Source of the DNA: a virus
Direction: 5' to 3' (one strand)
Virus record (IMG/VR): IMGVR_UViG_3300043640_000116
Coordinates: 1-32,466 of that record
Length of the DNA stretch: 32,466 nucleotides
The position numbers were made by a program, and so were the translations under genes. Shown here in pieces: positions 16,278 through 23,353 of the stretch (position 1 is its first letter; each line of letters opens with the position of its first letter). Under the pieces are notes generated by a model. It worked only from the letters and a program-made list of their open reading frames with translations. It was not told the origin of the DNA and did no database searches.

Positions 16278-16374
16278 CGTCCACTTGCTCTAGTGTGGGA
16301 AGTCCTTCCGTGCCGGTGGACTATAAAGTGATCGGCACTTAACGATGAACTCTATGTAGAAGGTATATACAACT
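16278..16374 (+). promoter_or_regulatory. 97-base intergenic region with a GTGCCG/CGGCAC dyad around CTATAAA
   Basis: GTGCCG (16310-16315) and CGGCAC (16333-16338) form a perfect 6-base inverted repeat separated by 17 bases, and the spacer holds CTATAAA (16321-16327), a -10-like sequence. Just upstream is GGAAG-TC-CTTCC. This could be a promoter overlapped by an operator, or an mRNA hairpin. No clear -35 element is seen. Confidence 0.3.
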
Positions 16375-17211
16375 ATGGCTAATCCAAAAGAAGGCAACAA
16401 AGCAGTTGCAAAGGTGGAAGACAAAGCTAACGCGGTTGTCGTCGCCGAAGACTATGGTCAATACGCTGGTGCTGGTTTTGAAGGCCACACCAAGGAAGAC
16501 TACGCTGTCCCCTTCATCAACGTGCTGCAAAGTAACAGCCCGCAAGTAGATGAGATTAAAGAAGCGAAGGCCGGTATGTTTATCAATACCGTAACCAACG
16601 ATCTCATTCCAGGCGAAGAAGGCGTGTGCCTTATTCCCTGCCACACCAGCCATATTTATGTTGAGTGGAAGCCGCGTGACAGTGGTGGTGGATTCGTAGG
16701 TCTGCACCAGTTAGACAGCGACATTGTGAAGCAGTGCCGCGCGACCCAGGACTTCGGCAAGTTTAAGCTGGCCAATGGTAACGACCTGATTGAAACCTTC
16801 TATGTGTATGCCGTTATTGCATACGACGACGGACGCACTGAACAGGCTGTGCTTGCATTTAGCAGCACCAAGATCAAGGCTTACAAGAACTGGATGAGCA
16901 AGGCTCGTACTGTGCAGGTCATCCTCCCGGATGGCAAGCGCCAGAACCCGCCTCTCTTTGCTCACAAGTACCGCATGAAGAGCTTCAAGGATCGTAACAG
17001 CAAGGGTGAGTTCTACAACGTGGACATCAACTTTGACAGCGACGATAACAAAGCTCCCGGCGCACGTCTCAGCCCGAAGGACGAATTGTTCCAGACGGCT
17101 GTAGGCTTCGGAAGCATGGTTAAAGAAGGTGCTGTGAAAGCCAGCTACGAAACTCAAGGCAAGACTGGCGGCGCTGAGACCGGCCAGGATGCTGAGATTC
17201 CCTTCGAATAA
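16375..17211 (+). CDS. Phage protein of unknown family with an SSB-like C-terminal tip (putative ssDNA-binding protein)
   Basis: 278 residues. The N-terminal EDYGQYAGAGFEGHTKEDYA followed by VPFINVLQSNSP is a pattern seen in conserved phage early proteins. The middle is beta-rich (CLIPCHTSHIYVEWKPRDSG; FYVYAVIAYDDGRTEQAVL). The last residues are acidic and end DAEIPFE, closely resembling the DDDIPF tip with which bacterial SSB recruits partner proteins. Placement between two helicases and before a terminator fits a highly expressed ssDNA-binding protein. The OB fold itself cannot be shown by eye, so the function is inferred. Confidence 0.6.
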   Translation: MANPKEGNKAVAKVEDKANAVVVAEDYGQYAGAGFEGHTKEDYAVPFINVLQSNSPQVDEIKEAKAGMFINTVTNDLIPGEEGVCLIPCHTSHIYVEWKPRDSGGGFVGLHQLDSDIVKQCRATQDFGKFKLANGNDLIETFYVYAVIAYDDGRTEQAVLAFSSTKIKAYKNWMSKARTVQVILPDGKRQNPPLFAHKYRMKSFKDRNSKGEFYNVDINFDSDDNKAPGARLSPKDELFQTAVGFGSMVKEGAVKASYETQGKTGGAETGQDAEIPFE

Positions 17212-17230
17212 GTTTTCCCTGTTGCTCACG

Positions 17231-17259
17231 AGGGGGAGGGAAACCTCCCCCTTATTTTT
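17231..17259 (+). terminator. Strong intrinsic terminator
   Basis: AGGGGGAGG (17231-17239) pairs perfectly with CCTCCCCCT (17244-17252) across a GAAA tetraloop, a 9-base GC-rich stem followed by TATTTTT. It follows the putative SSB-like gene by about 20 bases and precedes the Dda-like helicase, whose SD (AAGGGGA, 17264-17270) lies just after it. It likely limits transcription from the upstream unit. Confidence 0.9.
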
Positions 17260-17276
17260 CACCAAGGGGATACTGT

Positions 17277-18497
17277 ATGCAATGGTCACCAATTCAAGAT
17301 AAAGCATTACGAGACGTAGACGACTGGTATCGCAACCGGCGCTTCACGCAACAGGTGTTCCGGTTGTTTGGCTATGCCGGTACTGGCAAGACCACACTGG
17401 CTAGACACTTCGCAGAGGGCATCGGCGGTACGGTCAAGTTCGCTACCTACACCGGCAAGGCCGCGCACATCATGGCTACGAAGGGCTGTGCGGGCTGCAC
17501 CACCATTCACAAGTTAATTTACATACCGCGCATGAACAGCAAGAAGCGGCTGTATGAAATTGAAGAGGCGATGGACGCTGAGAAAGCAAAGCCAGAACCT
17601 AACCACGAGCTGCTTGCCAAGTACGCCGCCGACCTTGAGGCGGAGCGTAAGAACTTTGGCCGTCCTAACTTTACCCTTAACCTTGAGAGCGACTTGCGCT
17701 TTGCCAACCTGCTTATCATTGATGAGTGTAGTATGGTGGATAAGCAAATGGGTATGGACCTCCAGTCGTTCGGCATCCCTATCCTTGTGCTGGGTGATCC
17801 CGAACAGTTGCCGCCGATCTTTGGCGCTGGCCACTTCACCAACCAACCGCCGGACATACTGCTTACAGAGATCCATCGTCAAGCTGGTGATAACCCCATT
17901 ATCGAAATGTCGCGGAGGATTCGGGAAGGCTTGCCGCTTGCCTTGGGCAGTTACGGAAACAGCCTTGTCACTGACCGGCGTATTAGCGCCGCTGATGCCC
18001 TTGAGAATGACATTATACTGGTAGGTCGCCGCGCTACTAAACGCGGTTGCGACATGCGAGTAAGAGCATTAAAGGAATTCAAAAGTGAGCTTCCGGTAAA
18101 GGGAGATAGGCTCATTTGCGTTCGAAACAACGGGGAGTTAGGATTACTGAATGGCCAGATGTTCAATGCGGTTTATGATGCCACGGTATTAGGCAGCGGC
18201 GACATCAGCATACACATACAAGGGCAGGATGATCCGAATAATGAATTGGCGGTTACATGCGCCGAGGATTTATTTCACGGTATCCCGCTTGAGAAATGGG
18301 ATCATAGGGATGGGATTGAAGAGTTTGAATACGGTTATGCGCTGACTGTTCATAAGGCGCAAGGCAGCCAATGGAATAATGTTTTGTTGATGGATGAAGC
18401 GGGCAAGTTCCCGAACTATTCTGCCCAAGACAGACGCCGCTGGTTATACACAGCAATCACACGAGCAGCCGAAAGGGTTACGGTAGTACGCCTATGA
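17277..18497 (+). CDS. Dda/RecD-like superfamily 1B DNA helicase
   Basis: 406 residues. Walker A is GYAGTGKTTL (G35-T40), motif Ia is YTGKAAHIM with TIHKLIY following, motif II is IIDECSMVD (D149 E150), motif III is LGDPEQLPPI, and motif IV-type TEIHRQ follows. The C-terminal half contains RLICVRNNGELGLLNGQMF, then YALTVHKAQGSQW and motif VI YTAITRAAERV. This is the set seen in T4 Dda and RecD2-type 5'-3' helicases. It likely unwinds DNA at replication forks or origins, working with the polymerase and ssDNA-binding protein. Compact length matches phage members. Confidence 0.92.
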   Translation: MQWSPIQDKALRDVDDWYRNRRFTQQVFRLFGYAGTGKTTLARHFAEGIGGTVKFATYTGKAAHIMATKGCAGCTTIHKLIYIPRMNSKKRLYEIEEAMDAEKAKPEPNHELLAKYAADLEAERKNFGRPNFTLNLESDLRFANLLIIDECSMVDKQMGMDLQSFGIPILVLGDPEQLPPIFGAGHFTNQPPDILLTEIHRQAGDNPIIEMSRRIREGLPLALGSYGNSLVTDRRISAADALENDIILVGRRATKRGCDMRVRALKEFKSELPVKGDRLICVRNNGELGLLNGQMFNAVYDATVLGSGDISIHIQGQDDPNNELAVTCAEDLFHGIPLEKWDHRDGIEEFEYGYALTVHKAQGSQWNNVLLMDEAGKFPNYSAQDRRRWLYTAITRAAERVTVVRL

Positions 18498-18838
18498 CAA
18501 CACCAACAGAACAAATCCAAGAGAAGCTTCAAGCCGTATTGGAATTAGGTGCAAAAGAAAATGCCAAGATGCTCGCCGCTGAGATACTGGCAATCGTAAC
18601 CGAAGCTCTCAACGGTGACCTTACCCCGCCCGTTAGTTTATGGGTATGGGGTGCAGCGCCCAAGCAGTTAAAAGACCTGTTCGCCGCGCCAAACATACAC
18701 GACGAAATAGGCGGCTGGGTGATAATGCTCACCAAAGATAATCAACACATGGTCAATAGCCTCCCCATAGATCTATCCACGTTTGACGTGGTGACAAAAG
18801 AACTATGGGATGGCGCTACAATACTACTCTTGCACTAA
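18494..18838 (+). CDS. Small protein of unknown function
   Basis: 114 residues, no recognised family. The first ~38 residues are helical (QIQEKLQAVLELGAKENAKM), followed by PPVSLWVWGAAPKQLKDLFA and a beta-rich end (GGWVIMLTKDNQ; TKELWDGATILLLH). Overlaps the helicase stop by four bases (ATGA), so it is translationally coupled to it. It ends 28 bases before the ribonucleotide reductase. Confidence 0.65.
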   Translation: MTTPTEQIQEKLQAVLELGAKENAKMLAAEILAIVTEALNGDLTPPVSLWVWGAAPKQLKDLFAAPNIHDEIGGWVIMLTKDNQHMVNSLPIDLSTFDVVTKELWDGATILLLH

Positions 18839-18865
18839 GAGAGTAGCTAAGGGGGAGATAACATA

Positions 18866-20596
18866 ATGAAGACGGAGAAGAAAATGACTGGTCCACAAGT
18901 ACCCTTTAGCGAAGAGCTACATGCACAGAAATACCGTGGCGAAGGAGAAGGCTTCCGCGAAGCTATGAACCGCATAGCCAGTAACCTAAGAGACGATGAT
19001 ACGCACTACCATGAGTTCCGGGACATACTATTGGAACAGCGCTTCCTTCCCGCTGGCCGCATACAAGCCGCCATTGGCAGCACCCGCCAAGTAACACCAT
19101 TCAATTGTTACGTTAGCGGTACGATCGCGGATAGCTTTGTGGAAGGCGAAGGCTGCATTATGGAACGTGCCACACAAGCCGCCGCCACAATGCGGATGGG
19201 AGGCGGCATCGGTTATGACTTTAGTACCCTGCGACCACGCGGCGACATGATTAAAAAGCTGCAAAGCCGAAGCAGTGGTCCTCTCAGCTTTATGAAGATC
19301 TATGATGCAATCTGCAAGTGCGTTGCAAGCAGTGGACATCGCCGTGGTGCTCAGATGGGTATATTGCGCGTGGACCATCCGGATATCGAAGAGTTCATTA
19401 ACGCCAAACAAAACCAGACCGAGCTTACCGGCTTCAACATTAGCATTGCCATTACGGATGAGTTCATGGAGGCGGCACTTAATAACAAGCCGTTCAACTT
19501 GCGCTTCAATGGCGAAACACACCGCGAGGTTGACGCGGCTGCATTGTGGGAAACCATAATGCGTTCAACATGGGACTGGGCTGAGCCGGGAGTTATTTTC
19601 ATCGACCAAGTGAACAAGATGAATAATTTATACTACTGCGAAACCATTGCCGCGACCAACCCGTGCGGCGAGCAACCCCTACCACCATTCGGCGCTTGCC
19701 TCCTGGGTAGTTTCAATCTCGTGAAATATATGCGTAAGGACAGCGAGGGTAAGTGGTGGTTCAACACCGACCAGTTCACCAACGACATTCCGCATGTAGT
19801 ACGCGCCATGGACAACGTCATTGAGAAGGCTATATTCCCCCTGCCTCAACAGCGTAGCGAGGCTTTCCACAAGCGCCGTATGGGTATGGGCATAACCGGC
19901 CTTAGTAATGCAGCGGAAGCCCAAGGCTGGCCATACGGTAGCAAGCAGTTTGTGGAATTCGAGCAGATGGTGCTCACACTTCTCAGGGACGTAAGCTACG
20001 AAACCAGCGCCCTCTTAGCAAAGGAGAAGGGAGCCTTCCCATTGTTCGACGCTGGTATGTATGCCAATGGCCAATTCATCCGCACGTTGCCAGAGGACGT
20101 CCAGCATATGATCAAGGCGTATGGTATTCGCAACAGCCACTTAACCAGCATAGCCCCATGCGGAACCATTAGCCTTACGGCGGACAATGTTAGCAGCGGC
20201 ATCGAGCCGGTTTTCGCCTACAGTTTTGACCGCACGGTTATTGAGTTCGAAGGACCGCGTAAAGAGACGGTTACGGACTACGGTTCTCGTGTATTTAATG
20301 TCAAGGGTAAGGTGTGTGACGACGTGACCGTGGACGAGCATTTAGCTGTCCTTAAAATGGCAGCCAAGATGGTGGACAGCGCGGTAAGTAAAACGTGCAA
20401 TGTGCCGCCGAGCACCCCTTGGGCGGAGTTCAAGCGTATCTATGAGGAAGCATGGCAAAGCGGGTGCAAGGGCTGCACCACTTTCCAGGTCGGCGGTAAG
20501 CGGGTGGGCATACTAGAAGTTAAGGAAGTCAAGGAAGATGAGCCGGAAGCTATGTGCCGCATAGACCCCGCTACAGGCAGGAAGGAATGCGAGTAG
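18866..20596 (+). CDS. nrdJ: Adenosylcobalamin-dependent (class II) ribonucleotide reductase
   Basis: 576 residues. The redox pair is C81 (PFNCYVSG) and C278 (FGACLLGSFNL). The radical-site motif is N265-P-C267-G-E269. The phrase CGEQPLPPFGACLLGSFNL is characteristic of class II enzymes rather than NrdA. Further family landmarks are MRMGGGIGYDFSTLRPRGD, SSGIEPVFAYS and GCKGCTTFQVGGKR. C-terminal cysteines (CRIDPATGRKEC) are available for thiol shuttling. No small subunit gene is nearby, as expected. It makes deoxynucleotides from ribonucleotides for phage DNA synthesis and depends on host or environmental B12. An AAGGGGGAGA SD (18849-18858) precedes it. No intein or frameshift is seen. Confidence 0.92.
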   Translation: MKTEKKMTGPQVPFSEELHAQKYRGEGEGFREAMNRIASNLRDDDTHYHEFRDILLEQRFLPAGRIQAAIGSTRQVTPFNCYVSGTIADSFVEGEGCIMERATQAAATMRMGGGIGYDFSTLRPRGDMIKKLQSRSSGPLSFMKIYDAICKCVASSGHRRGAQMGILRVDHPDIEEFINAKQNQTELTGFNISIAITDEFMEAALNNKPFNLRFNGETHREVDAAALWETIMRSTWDWAEPGVIFIDQVNKMNNLYYCETIAATNPCGEQPLPPFGACLLGSFNLVKYMRKDSEGKWWFNTDQFTNDIPHVVRAMDNVIEKAIFPLPQQRSEAFHKRRMGMGITGLSNAAEAQGWPYGSKQFVEFEQMVLTLLRDVSYETSALLAKEKGAFPLFDAGMYANGQFIRTLPEDVQHMIKAYGIRNSHLTSIAPCGTISLTADNVSSGIEPVFAYSFDRTVIEFEGPRKETVTDYGSRVFNVKGKVCDDVTVDEHLAVLKMAAKMVDSAVSKTCNVPPSTPWAEFKRIYEEAWQSGCKGCTTFQVGGKRVGILEVKEVKEDEPEAMCRIDPATGRKECE

Positions 20597-21060
20597 TGCT
20601 AATCGGCCAAGCGCCTGGACCAAACACGAATCCAGACGCCGCCCTTTATCCGCAACCCCGCACTAGCGCTGGAGGTAGGCTATGTGAGTTCTTCGGAATG
20701 ACGCAGGAAGCCTACCTCCAGCACTTCACCAGAATGAATCTATTGTATGCTTTCCCCGGACGTGATAAAAGAGATGATAAGTTTCCTACCCAAGCCGCAC
20801 GGCACACAGCCAGTTCAATCAGACCACTGCTAGAAGGCGCTACTGTTATAATGGTCGGGCGCAAGGTTGCAGAAGCGTTCGGATACAGTGAGAAGACCCT
20901 AAACTTTTTTGAATGGAAGACGGACGCGCTAGGTAGATTTCAATTTGCCTGTATTCCTCACCCCTCAGGCCGGAATTTCATCTGGAAAGATAAGCGCAAT
21001 ATTCTCAAGTGTAGGGAATTCCTAGCAACAGTGCGGTCTGCTTTTCTCACTCAGAAATAA
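20587..21060 (+). CDS. Uracil-DNA-glycosylase-superfamily protein
   Basis: 157 residues from the ATG at 20587, preferred over an upstream in-frame start because GGAAGGA lies just upstream and the first strand (RVVLIGQAPGPNT) begins there. Motif 1 is GQAPG (7-11); motif 2 is HPSGRN (125-130), placed as in family 2/4-type enzymes (NPSGLN, HPS). MVGRKVAEAFG (89-99) matches the conserved internal strand-helix. It may excise a base from DNA or recognise a modified base. The usual catalytic Asn/Asp/Glu after the first motif is not obvious (NTNPDAA offers candidates). Overlaps nrdJ by 10 bases and precedes the modification locus. Confidence 0.78.
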   Translation: MRVVLIGQAPGPNTNPDAALYPQPRTSAGGRLCEFFGMTQEAYLQHFTRMNLLYAFPGRDKRDDKFPTQAARHTASSIRPLLEGATVIMVGRKVAEAFGYSEKTLNFFEWKTDALGRFQFACIPHPSGRNFIWKDKRNILKCREFLATVRSAFLTQK

Positions 21061-21176
21061 GTTGTCAATTATCCCCTTAAGCCTATGCTCAATTTAGTTG
21101 TCATCTATCAATTGCATTAAAAAGCAACACTGAGAAGGCGGCGAGGCTATAAAAAACACATAAAGGGGAGCAGAAC
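21061..21176 (+). promoter_or_regulatory. Longest intergenic gap: candidate promoter/operator for the modification operon
   Basis: The 116 bases hold two copies of GTTGTCA-NNN-ATC, at 21061-21073 and 21097-21109, start-to-start 36 bases apart. TTGTCA resembles a -35 element. CTATAAAA at 21147-21154 resembles a -10, as in the other long gap (16321-16327), although no copy of TTGTCA is 17 bases upstream of it. AAAGGGGAG (21162-21170) is the ribosome binding site. Reads as a regulated promoter region; exact elements are uncertain. Confidence 0.4.
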
Positions 21177-21659
21177 ATGAGCGCAAATTCAGTAACCATA
21201 GACGGCAAAACATACACACAGCAACAACTCGCTGATAAACACAGCCTTGCACAGCTCATAGAGCTTTATAACAAGAACGCGAAGAAGCCGGTAAAGGCAT
21301 TCCGCGATAAACCTACCGCCCTTAAGCGCACATGGGCTGTCCTCCAAGAGGAAGTTCCCGCCGCCAAGCCAGCCCCCGCTAAAAAACCTGAGACTAAGGG
21401 TAAAGATAGAGCCGCCAAGCCCAAGGCGTTGAGCGGCAAGATTAAAATGCTCGTGGCCAGCAACCCTAAACGCCAGAACACACTAGCCTATGAAAAGTTT
21501 AAGATGCTGGCTACCATGGACGGCAAAACCGTTGACGACTTTAAGGCGCTGGAAGGCAACTGCCCCGACATTGACCAACACGAATTAGGCTGGCCGTCCA
21601 CTGAACTTCGGTGGTGCATTAAAAAAGGCTGGTGCGAAGTAAGTTCTCCAAAGGAATAA
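21177..21659 (+). CDS. Basic phage protein with an Ala/Lys/Pro linker, unknown (possible DNA-binding)
   Basis: 160 residues in two parts. The N-terminal half (24-57) has LAQLIELYNKNAKKPVKAFR and then TALKRTWAVLQE, a small helical motif I associate with phage and bacterial proteins of unknown role. Residues 61-83 are a flexible Ala/Pro/Lys linker. The C-terminal half (84-160) contains SGKIKMLVASNPKRQNTLAY and ends with WCIKKGWCEV, suggesting a small winged-helix-like fold. First gene after the regulatory gap and four bases before the hypermodification gene, so it may be regulatory or an accessory of the locus; this is inference. Confidence 0.65.
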   Translation: MSANSVTIDGKTYTQQQLADKHSLAQLIELYNKNAKKPVKAFRDKPTALKRTWAVLQEEVPAAKPAPAKKPETKGKDRAAKPKALSGKIKMLVASNPKRQNTLAYEKFKMLATMDGKTVDDFKALEGNCPDIDQHELGWPSTELRWCIKKGWCEVSSPKE

Positions 21660-21663
21660 TCCC

Positions 21664-22557
21664 ATGCGTATCAATGACTTCTACACGTTTCTCAGGAAAC
21701 GTGAAAGCATAAGGCTTGCCAAGTTGCAGGGAAAACCCTTCCCATGGACGGACGACCCCGTGCTGCGAGAATATAAATTTACTAACGTGCGCCGCGAGCA
21801 TGACCGTACTACCCAGGAACTTATCCAGCGGTTTTACAGCAAGCAGGGTCAGACGAGTGACCTACGCACCATATTATTTAATTGCGCCCTGTTCCGCTAT
21901 TTTGGGACGTACGAGTTCGCTACTGCCTTGGGCTGGCAGGACGGGCTTAACGGCGACCATATCAAGAAGCTGGCAGCACAGCGCCTCGCCGCTGGTGAGC
22001 GTGTGTTCACCGGCGCATATATCATCACCAACCAAGGGATTAAAGCGCCCAAGGAAGAGGTGGTGGTTGACATGTTCTTAACCCCGCTGTGGCAAGCCAG
22101 CAAGCGCCTTACCGAGTTCATGCTGTTCACGGAAGGCAACTGGAGCGACACCACCAATGAATTGCAGAAGTTGCAGGGCTTCGGTGGAAGCGGGTTTATG
22201 GCCAAGGAAACATTGCTTGACACTATGCACTGTGCCTTCTGGCCTAAAGGGTTGCCTTCGGACTACGATACGTTCACGCCTATCGGTCCGGGAGCAAGAC
22301 GGGGGATCAACCGTGTGCGGGGAGCACACATTGATTCTCCGTTGAAATTCTCCGCCATGTTGGATATCATCCGGGAGCTGACGGCGGCGCAAAGTGATAA
22401 GCCGGCCAGTATGCAGCCGGACCGCAACTGGCCGGAGGCATGGGGTAAGCTGGCTCCAACGGATATCCAATTCCAGTTGTGTGAGTTTGATAAATATGAA
22501 CGAGTACTGCATGGCGAAGGTAAGCCTCGCAGCCGCTATAAACAGAGGGGAAAATAA
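21664..22557 (+). CDS. 5-hmdU DNA kinase helical-domain / amino-acid:DNA transferase family protein (DNA hypermodification)
   Basis: 297 residues. The hallmark N-terminal block is present: DFYTFLRKRESIRLAKLQG, then PFPWTDDPVLREYKFTNVRR (26-45) and EHDRTT. The C-terminal half has GFGGSGFMAKETLLD (172-186), a helix-hairpin-helix-like turn followed by Asp, and GPGARRGINRV (208-218). This is the all-helical, glycosylase-like fold described for the aGPT-PPlase / HMUDK-helical group in thymidine-hypermodifying phages, where relatives act on 5-(hydroxymethyl)uracil already in DNA. No P-loop is present, so this is not the kinase itself. The next gene is a glycosyltransferase. The exact reaction (base recognition, transfer, or replacement of an activated group) cannot be told from sequence. 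Confidence 0.75.
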   Translation: MRINDFYTFLRKRESIRLAKLQGKPFPWTDDPVLREYKFTNVRREHDRTTQELIQRFYSKQGQTSDLRTILFNCALFRYFGTYEFATALGWQDGLNGDHIKKLAAQRLAAGERVFTGAYIITNQGIKAPKEEVVVDMFLTPLWQASKRLTEFMLFTEGNWSDTTNELQKLQGFGGSGFMAKETLLDTMHCAFWPKGLPSDYDTFTPIGPGARRGINRVRGAHIDSPLKFSAMLDIIRELTAAQSDKPASMQPDRNWPEAWGKLAPTDIQFQLCEFDKYERVLHGEGKPRSRYKQRGK

Positions 22558-22558
22558 C

Positions 22559-23353
22559 ATGGACGTCATTATACCAACTTACCGGCGCACGGGCAGCCAG
22601 CACACCTTCGCCAGCTTAGGACCGCTGTGGCGCGACAAAGTGTTCTTTGTGGTTGACCAGCGCGACTATGACCTTATGGCAAATCAAGAACGCTATAAGC
22701 CCGCCAAGTTTGTCGTCGTACCAGAACACGTCAAGAGCATTGCACAAAAGCGAGCATGGATCCTGGAAACGTGGGAAGCCGAAAGCATTGTTATGATGGA
22801 CGATGACTTGCGCTTTGCCGTGCGTAAGTACGAGGGCTGCGACGCTGGTAACTTTAAGCTGGTGGCAGCAAGCAACACAGCGGTTGACGTTGCCTTATGC
22901 GACCTGGAGGAGAAGCTAAAGACCTATGCTCATGCAGGGTTTAGCGCCCGCCAAGGCAATAACCGCAAGCCGTTAGGTTGGGAGGACAACACCCGCATGA
23001 TGTATGTTCTTGGCTACCAGCCCGCGACCGTGCGTCAACACTGCATCCTTGGGCGAATAGAGACCCGCGAAGACTTTGACTACACCCTGCAATTACTCCG
23101 CAAGGGTTTTCACAATACCATTTGCAATGAGATATGCACCGATCAGAAGTATAATGCCGCTGGTGGTGCAAGCCTTGAACGCACGGTGGATAGTAGTAAT
23201 GCCGACGCGACCAAGCTGGCAGAGCTGCACCCTGGATTCGTTAAGGTAGTGCAGAAGGATTATGTCGGTAGCGTTCAACGCCAGGAAGTAATAGTCCAGT
23301 GGAAGAAGGCAACGGAAGAAGGCAACCAATGGAAAAAGGAATGTTCGGCATGA
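22559..23353 (+). CDS. TET/JBP-associated-type (TAGT) glycosyltransferase, putative DNA hydroxymethyl-base glycosyltransferase
   Basis: 264 residues from the ATG at 22559, two bases after the preceding stop, with AGAGGGGAAA upstream. A GT-A-like Rossmann start (MDVIIPTYRR) is followed by FFVVDQRDYDLM, QKRAWILE and the metal/sugar-nucleotide motif IVMMDDDLRF (DDD at 81-83). Downstream are NTRMMYVLGYQ, then REDFDYTLQLLRKGF. This pattern matches glycosyltransferases that occur beside DNA base oxidases or hydroxymethylases and sugar-modify hydroxymethylated pyrimidines in DNA. With a TS-like hydroxymethylase three kilobases downstream and no TET oxidase visible, hmdU in DNA is the likely acceptor (inference). 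A surface-glycan acceptor is the main alternative. Confidence 0.72.
   Translation: MDVIIPTYRRTGSQHTFASLGPLWRDKVFFVVDQRDYDLMANQERYKPAKFVVVPEHVKSIAQKRAWILETWEAESIVMMDDDLRFAVRKYEGCDAGNFKLVAASNTAVDVALCDLEEKLKTYAHAGFSARQGNNRKPLGWEDNTRMMYVLGYQPATVRQHCILGRIETREDFDYTLQLLRKGFHNTICNEICTDQKYNAAGGASLERTVDSSNADATKLAELHPGFVKVVQKDYVGSVQRQEVIVQWKKATEEGNQWKKECSA

Noticed and set aside
20554-20586. Upstream ATG at 20554 for the UDG-like protein
   Set aside because: It would add an unconserved basic leader (MPHRPRYRQEG) inside nrdJ; the ATG at 20587 directly precedes the first core strand and has GGAAGGA upstream.
22394-22558. N-terminally extended form of the glycosyltransferase starting at 22394
   Set aside because: The extension overlaps the conserved end of the helical-domain gene in another frame; the GT-A strand MDVIIPTYRR begins exactly at 22559 with an SD upstream.
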